From: Astragalus membranaceus
Taxonomy: Eukaryota > Streptophyta > Magnoliopsida > Fabales > Fabaceae
Assembly: GCA_039519185.1 (NCBI GenBank)
Contig: CM076849.1
Coordinates: 62,082,587-62,146,586 of the forward strand
Length of the DNA: 64,000 nt
Direction of reading: 5' to 3'
In this document: piece after piece, positions 57,892-64,000 of the stretch
Layout of the letters: each line of letters starts with the position of its first letter
Numbering within the stretch: position 1 is the first letter of the stretch
The notes under the pieces: model-generated
The model's database searches: none
The model's input: only the letters and a program-made list of their open reading frames with translations
Told to the model about the DNA's origin: nothing
Translations under genes and position numbers: made by a program

Positions 57892-58590
57892 AGCGGAGAG
57901 AGGGCACAATGTGTGTGTCTTTCCGCATTAATTTTTTGCTACGTATCGTCGTGCATATATTTTGATTCACATAGGATTGGTTATACATAATATGAAAATT
58001 TCAATTGTTATTTGTGTTTATAACTCAATTTCAGTCGCTCTTCTACTATAATAAAATGAAGTGCTTGCACAAATACAATTTTAGACATTTTAGCTTTTTG
58101 ACACATTACCATTTTTTGTGAGCAATATTGTGTCTTTTACCTTAATTTTTTTATTTTTTAATTCCAGTTTTCTCTCTCTTTTTAATTCCTCCTTCCCGTA
58201 CATTTCTTATCGTCACAACCATCATTTCTCTTATCAAATTTGTTATTATGTGTGCAACAAACATAAGATATAATAACAACTTATGATATCTTTATTCATT
58301 TTCTTTATCTTATTGATCTTTATTCTATCATACTTTTTTTTGGGATTCGCATTCACTAACTTTAAAAGTGAGAAATTTAGGCATTTGTAAAGAAAAAATA
58401 CCAAAAAGAAAACTGAAATAAGTTGAGGGAGAATATATTAATAAAAAGATACCACCTAACAAAGTTAGATATGACAAAAAAAACTACAAATTAGAGAATT
58501 CATATGGTATATTTATTCAATTATTCTATGAGATTTTTGTTTAACTCAATCCTTTAGATATATTTTTTTTGACAATCAATTACTTATATA
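57892..58590. other. AT-rich upstream region of TPT
   Basis: About 700 bp with no gene or repeat that I recognise; it probably includes the promoter of the downstream gene. Confidence 0.5.
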
Positions 58591-58601
58591 TTTATAAAAA
58601 G
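58591..58601 (+). promoter_or_regulatory. Probable TATA box of TPT
   Basis: TTTATAAAAAG lies about 250 bp upstream of the start codon. A transcription start near 58625-58635 would give a 5' leader of about 215 bp. Confidence 0.5.
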
Positions 58602-58640
58602 CAGAAATGCAAATGTTCTCTATTATTTATAGGAAGAAAA

Positions 58641-58676
58641 ATGGCAACCATATTGAAATGCATTATCATACTCTGA
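58641..58676 (+). CDS. Possible upstream ORF in the TPT leader
   Basis: An ATG at 58641 starts an 11-codon frame (MATILKCIIIL) that stops TGA at 58674-58676, before the main start. It exists in the mRNA only if transcription begins upstream of it, as the TATA box suggests. Such frames can lower translation of the main protein; no evidence that this one does. Confidence 0.35.
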   Translation: MATILKCIIIL

Positions 58677-58847
58677 AGCAGCGCGCGTGACAGTTTCTTC
58701 CTGCAACGCTATTTGAAGTTCCTCAAACAAAAGAACATTGATTTCAACGTTCCATTTTGTCTTTTTGTTTCCTGCAACTTTGTTTCCAAAACCAGATAAA
58801 CAAACAGAACCCAATTCTTCTGTTTTCATTGGACATTCAATAATATC

Positions 58848-61800
58848 ATGGCTTTTGCAATGTCTTCTGTTACCAACCCAGTTCACATATCAGTTCAAAG
58901 GCCTAGAATTTCTTCGGTTTTTTTGCTACCCAAAATAGTTTCAACCAATTATGGCTTATTCAAGTCTCGGGCACTTCAACTTGAAGCTAAAGATTCAAGC
59001 TTGGTGTTCTCTTCATTGGTGGAGAGTGGAAAGCATGTTGGGCCAATTCAAATTGTACAGTCTAGAAAGGCTTTGAGCTGTGATCAGCAGATAAGACATA
59101 GGAGATTTCCAATTGTGGCAGCCTTAGCAGCAGATGCTGATGATAGTGAAATCCAAATTTTAGATGGGTTAGAGTTATATACAGTTCAAGTTTAATTCAA
59201 TTATGACATTAAAAAGAAGCTTTTCTCTTTATTTCTTGTTTGCATGGTGATAAATGAGCAGCTATAAGCAAGGTTTAAAAAAAATGTCTGCAACTTTAAT
59301 CTGGTTCACAATGTCATAAATGTTCGCGACGCAATCAAAACCAGGATCACTTTAAAACCTATGTCGGTGTTCGACATCAGACATGTCTTCAATGTGAAGT
59401 GTCCGTCTGCATTGGCTGAATGCCATTAAAAAAATTGTTAGAGAAAGGAAAATAATGAAACTTTGCTTATGATAAAAAGTCAACGTTCTTTTCTTGTTTT
59501 GGATTGAAATTCGGATAGGACTCTACATCACAGCAAATTGACAATCAGTTTGACTTTTTTTTCCTTTCTGATATTTATTTTTTTGGTTCCTTTGATTACA
59601 GGACTGTCCAACCTTCAAAGAGTCTTGGTGAGAGATTTCCTGCATTAGTTACTGGTTTCTTTTTCTTTATGTGGTAAGAATTTGTCCTTTATCAACTACT
59701 CCCTAGGTCCCATATTATATATGACTTTTTAGCCAAAAAACATTTGTCCCATAATATATGACTTTTTAAAATCCCAAATAAAACATTAATGTTTCTTTCC
59801 TACCATACCCTTCATTATGTAATAATATCTCTTTTATAACTACTAATTTATCTTCCTAATGTCTTTAATGAAGATTAATTTAGTAAACTAACTCACAATT
59901 TCTCTTTACCATACAAAATTAACTACTTTTCTTAGTAAGTGTGAAATGACCCAAAACGACATATAATATGGGACGGATGGAGTACTTTTTAGATGAAAAA
60001 ATATATTAGACAGCAATTAGTAGTAGCTGGATGCTGCTACAATCTACAGTAAATACTCTCATCTCATATACACACTAAAGAAGAAAGAAAAAAGAATCTA
60101 AAGTGGCAAATAATTAAGAACATTAAAAAAATAAAATTGTTGCAAATTTGCAATATGTTTGTTTTCTGACTATTGTCCACTTATATGCAGGTATTTCTTG
60201 AATGTGATTTTCAACATACTCAACAAGAAAGTCTACAATTATTTTCCATATCCATAGTATGTTGTTCTCCTGAAATGATTCTATTCTATTGTCCATATGT
60301 GAATTTTTATCACTATATCTACATAACTAGGCATAGATAACAGTTTTTTCTAGTTACAATTTTTTTTACCTTTGCATATATTCCTTCCCTAGTAATTGTA
60401 ACACAAACAAATCTTTTCAAATTCTTTTCAGTTTTGTTTCTGTTGTACATCTCCTTGTTGGGGTTGGATATTGTCTTGTTTCCTGGGCTGTAGGTCTGCC
60501 AAAACGCGCTGTAAGTTATACTTCCTATGTATTTTCTTTTATCCATACTAACAGACACCGGAAACGATACGAATACACAGACACGGTTTTAATTTGAACG
60601 ATACAAGTAATTGAAGTATCAGTGTAGGTGCCCGACACCATACATGTCGGACACCGGATACGTCTCAGTGCTACTAGTATACATTTCAGTAACATGTTTT
60701 CTTTTTCTTTCTAGCCAATGGATAAGGAGCTTTTGGTACTATTGACTCCAGTTGCATTTTGTCACGCCCTTGGTCATGTTATGTCTAATGTATCATTCGC
60801 AGCCGTTGCTGTGTCTTTTACACATACCATAAAAGGTATTGTAATTGGATGGACTAAAAGAAAATTAGATATTTCTTATGCTGTTTTTATTTGCACACTA
60901 AATGTACTTGCGGTTAACAATTTAAGTGCGGCGAGGAAGTTGTATATTACCTTAAGGTTTTGGGTTAAGATATGGTATTCAAAATGGCGTCATCTTAGTT
61001 ACAATTTTCTTTTCATACACATTTTAGTTTCTCACTATTTTTTTCATTATGCATTGATAATCTGCTGTATTTTCCCTCTTTGTAGCCTTGGAGCCATTTT
61101 TCAGTGCTGCAGCTTCACAGTTTGTCTTAGGCCATCAAATTCCACTGTCTCTGTGGCTATCTTTGGCACCTGTTGTTATAGGTAAGTTTTTGTCCTTTCT
61201 CATTTGCTTCATGTTCATTCACCGGTGTGACTGGTTTGTTTGTCGATTTTCTAATGATTATTTACTGGTGTTACTTTCACTCTAGGTGTATCAGTGGCAT
61301 CACTAACTGAACTGTCTTTCAATTGGACTGGTTTCATTAGTGCAATGATTTCAAATATAGCATTTACATACAGAAGTATATATTCTAAGAAAGCAATGGT
61401 AAGTTCTTTTAGCACAATACTTTTTTTCACAAGATTTTCATAGCCCCCTCTTAAAGTTTTTGTCTGATCTTTTTTGGATCAGAATCTATTAAGCACCAAC
61501 GCAAACACGGACATTGGACATGACACAGACACGTACACACAGACACCGATTTTAATCAGAAAAATACAAGTAATTGAAGTGTCAATGTCAGTGTCCGACA
61601 CAATACGTGTCCGACACAATACGTGTCCGACACAATACGTGTCCGTCGGACACCGCCGGACACGTCTTCAAACGGAAGTGTCAGTGCTACAGAGATCGGA
61701 ATGTTTTACCATATTTAAACATTTCAACTCATATTAATTTTAACAGACAGGAATGGACAGTACAAATGTATACGCATATATTTCAATAATGGCCCTCCTC

Positions 61801-62710
61801 TTTTGTATCCCTCCAGCAATACTTGTAAGTTCATTTACTACTAAAATTGATTGAAGATTTAATTCTACGATTGCTTATTCACGAGTTCGTGATTTATTGG
61901 ATTTTTTTTGTTTGCTGCTTCCAGATTGAGGGTCCTCAACTTATGGAATTTGGATTTAGAAATGCTATTGCCAAAGTAGGCCTATTAAAGTTTTTGTCTG
62001 ATCTTTTCTGGATTGGAATGTTTTACCATCTTTACAATCAGGTATCCACATGTTTATGTTAAGAGTAAAGTATAATTATATATTTGGGACCTTTTTGTTT
62101 TCAGCAGACTCAAATTTGATGTTCAAATAATGAAACTTTCACAATTTTTTGATGTTATAATAATTGCAGCTTGCTACTAACACTTTGGAAAGGGTTGCGC
62201 CACTAACACATGCCGTCGGAAACGTGTTGAAGCGAGTTTTTGTCATTGGATTCTCTATAGTAGTGTTTGGTAATTAGTTTGATTCTCTATAGTAGTGTTT
62301 GGTTAATTTATTTTTTGTTAACTTCAATTTTACTATAATATATTCATGAATTCTATTCTAACATTTGGTAACATATGCAGGCAATAAGATATCCACACAA
62401 ACTGGCATTGGAACTGCTATTGCAATTGCAGGTGTTGCCATCTATTCTCTGATAAAAGCAAACATGGAAGAGCAAAAACGGGTAAACTTTTTCCACAAAT
62501 CCTACTATTTTTGTTTATCTCATGTTCTTGGCATCTTGATGCAATGCTAAATTTGTAAGATGTGTCCTTCATCACTTGACTAATATGCAATATTCACAAG
62601 AAATGAAAACAGGAAACTAGAAAGCTGCTAACATTTTCACTTGACTAATACACATACTTATGAATAACTTAATTCCATTTCAGAAAGCTACTGCGGCCCA
62701 TTCATCTTAA
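58848..62710 (+). CDS. TPT: Plastid triose-phosphate/phosphate translocator (12 exons)
   Basis: TPT sits in the inner envelope of the chloroplast and exchanges triose phosphate or 3-phosphoglycerate for inorganic phosphate, the main export route for fixed carbon. Exons (GT-AG introns, frame kept): 58848-59167 or 59173, 59602-59673, 60191-60256, 60432-60510, 60715-60835, 61086-61181, 61286-61398, 61747-61824, 61925-62041, 62170-62269, 62381-62481, 62684-62710. The protein is about 430 residues. About 110 N-terminal residues, rich in Ser and basic residues, form a transit peptide. The mature part has hydrophobic helices and family signatures [44 protein letters not shown] and [18 protein letters not shown], whose Lys-Arg pair (about residues 376-378) is part of the known substrate site. 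THTIK and the LTELSFNW block point to TPT rather than PPT or GPT. No stop or frameshift is seen. It may be a TPT paralogue. Confidence 0.93.
59310..59420. repeat. Intronic GTGTCCGAC-type repeat, copy 1 (TPT intron 1)
   Basis: Weakly similar to copies 2 and 3: TCGGTGTTCGACATCAGACATGTCTTC and GAAGTGTCCG. The boundaries are uncertain. Confidence 0.45.
59699..59982. mobile_element. Stowaway-like MITE in TPT intron 2
   Basis: The ends CTCCCTAGGTCCCATATTAT and ATAATATGGGACGGATGGAG are inverted copies, and a TA pair lies on each side (59697-59698, 59983-59984). A 284-bp element with CTCCCT-type ends and TA duplication fits the Stowaway group of Tc1/mariner MITEs. It lies wholly in an intron and leaves the splice sites intact. 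Confidence 0.8.
60548..60680. repeat. Intronic GTGTCCGAC-type repeat, copy 2 (TPT intron 4)
   Basis: It shares CACAGACAC, a TTTTAAT block and GATACAAGTAATTGAAGT (here with A/G changes) with copy 3, and has CCGACACCATACATGTCGGA. It lies between exons 4 and 5. Confidence 0.7.
61490..61700. repeat. Intronic GTGTCCGAC-type repeat, copy 3 (TPT intron 7)
   Basis: The longest copy, with ATACAAGTAATTGAAGTGTC and a small internal tandem array: GTGTCCGACACAATAC repeated three times in full (61591, 61607, 61623) and then partially. It ends AAGTGTCAGTGCTAC like copy 2. Confidence 0.75.
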
Positions 62711-64000
62711 TGGTGATGCTCTGGTTTCCATGACCAAAATTGGGTGATGCTACATTGGCATAAACTCAAGTGATATGTAACAATAACATGCATTGATTCA
62801 GACAATACAATATTTGGAAGCATTTCATTGCTTGTGCCTTGAAAACTGAAAGCTTTTAGAAGTGGATTTTGGAAGATGAGACTGATTTTGCTTCATTTTC
62901 AGTATGTTTTGTATTTAACTGCTGCTGTATAATTCCACTACTAGTGGATTTTGCACAACATGAGTGCAAGTTGGACACTATGTGCTAGTTTCTTTTATAT
63001 GAATACATTATAATGGTTCCTAAGGATTTTACCCTCTCACCACCCTTCCAAAAATTGATGAAGATAACTATTCTCTCACACGTACCCAATCATTTTATTC
63101 TGGAATCTAGATTCTGGACAATAATAACCGCGCATAGAATTGAAAATGTTGCCATTATTTGCACTAGAACTGAATACAACCACAGCTCCATACAAGTAGC
63201 ATCGTAATTGTAATTGTAATTCTTTACAAGGCTTCCATATCCTTGCAGCTAGGTTGTCGAAATAGAAAGTGCCAAAACAAAAAAAATAAGAGTCAGAGAA
63301 GAAAGTGTCTACATTAATATCTTCTATCCTACTGGAATTTGGATCTGTCCTACAATTTATTTTAATAAAAAAAATACTTGATTAGAAAGTTCAATGCTCT
63401 CAGTTTTCCCTAAAAATAAAAAAGCCAATTCCATCTTCAGCAGCCTCCCGTTTCATCAGCACATAAATACAAAAATGAAAACTACAGGAAGATATCCTTG
63501 CATCATCCTGCCATGGCAAACCTCAGTAGCATCACTAATATACACACAGGGATTCACTTGGAAATGGATGCAAAAAGATTTGCCGATCAGCTTAAATAAT
63601 TCATTTTGACATCACAGACAAATGCACCTGCCAAAACGAAAGACCATAACCATATTATCAATATGAAAGCTGGCTTTGGTACAAAGAACATTTAACATCA
63701 AGGATATGCATGTGGCCAGACAAACCCTCCAAATGCAAAAAACATCCCAGCAGGAATATAATCATATCATTTGTATACTACTAATATTATGTTCAATGTA
63801 TCTCTCTCTCTCTCTCTAACTGAAACTTTCCAGTTACTGGAGATAATTCAAGGCACCCCTCCAACCAAAGCAGTTATTCCTGTATGTCCTGGGTGTGTGT
63901 GAAAGAAACAAGGCTCTTGACCAAAATGTGCAGAATTACAATAACTAAATATCAAGCAACAAATCAACTTGGTTCAAAATTTATAGTCTCAGAAAAACGT
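62711..64000. other. 3' flank of TPT
   Basis: The first few hundred bases are probably the TPT 3' untranslated region; I cannot place the end. The rest is AT-rich with a (CT)n stretch at about 63800-63818. Reading frames on both strands are short and without recognisable domains. Confidence 0.5.

Noticed and set aside
60718..61185. A single 155-codon frame taken as an independent gene
   Set aside because: It is TPT exon 5 read through intron 5 into exon 6 in the wrong frame; the spliced model explains the region.
63013..63609. Short frames downstream of TPT
   Set aside because: Below about 75 codons, no start context or domain, AT-rich surroundings.

Overview
The window is nuclear DNA of a flowering plant, most likely a legume (inference). 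It holds one host gene with 12 exons, at least ten classes or families of plant transposable element, and an Ogre-type giant retrotransposon of the kind abundant in legumes such as pea and vetch. No bacterial or organellar signature is visible.

Layout. 1-1297: AT-rich flank carrying a non-autonomous hAT-type element. 1298-54050: a degenerate Ty3/gypsy element (element A) opened up by later insertions to about 53 kb. Three things sit directly in A: a solo LTR (solo LTR-1, 3023-29049, TSD AGGAC), an Athila-type Ty3/gypsy element (29755-50549), and a third LTR-like insertion (51663-52984, TSD AGGAT). Two of these are themselves broken: solo LTR-1 holds a complete 23.5-kb Ogre-type element (4797-28259, TSD TCTGT, 4.15-kb LTRs), and the Athila element holds a CACTA DNA transposon (37072-47462). 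At the fourth level the Ogre holds solo LTR-2 (15628-18193, TSD GTCAT) and the CACTA transposase gene holds solo LTR-3 (42055-44409, TSD TGAGA). Element A in turn appears to lie in the 3' part of another Athila-like element whose right end survives (54051-55687).

54051-58600: a zone of small elements: a MULE-type foldback MITE, two copies of a tRNA-derived SINE and a second hAT-type element. 58591-62710: the only host gene recognised, a plastid triose-phosphate/phosphate translocator (TPT) with 12 exons; its introns carry a Stowaway-like MITE and three copies of a short GTGTCCGACAC-rich repeat. 62711-64000: 3' flank with no recognisable gene.

How the parts relate. The retroelement genes (gag, protease, RT, RNase H, integrase) once drove copying of their own elements, but nearly every reading frame is interrupted by stops, frameshifts or insertions, so none looks autonomous now. 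The Ogre insertion is young by its LTRs (about 22 substitutions in 4.15 kb counted by eye) yet its genes are heavily broken, which suggests it was copied in trans. TPT is the only gene expected to act for the host: it exports triose phosphate from the chloroplast in exchange for phosphate. I found no new enzymatic or defence system. The most unusual signals are a palindromic CTGCAG-centred motif scattered through the Athila element, a G-patch segment and a frame-restoring intron in the Ogre, and different tandem arrays inside LTRs.
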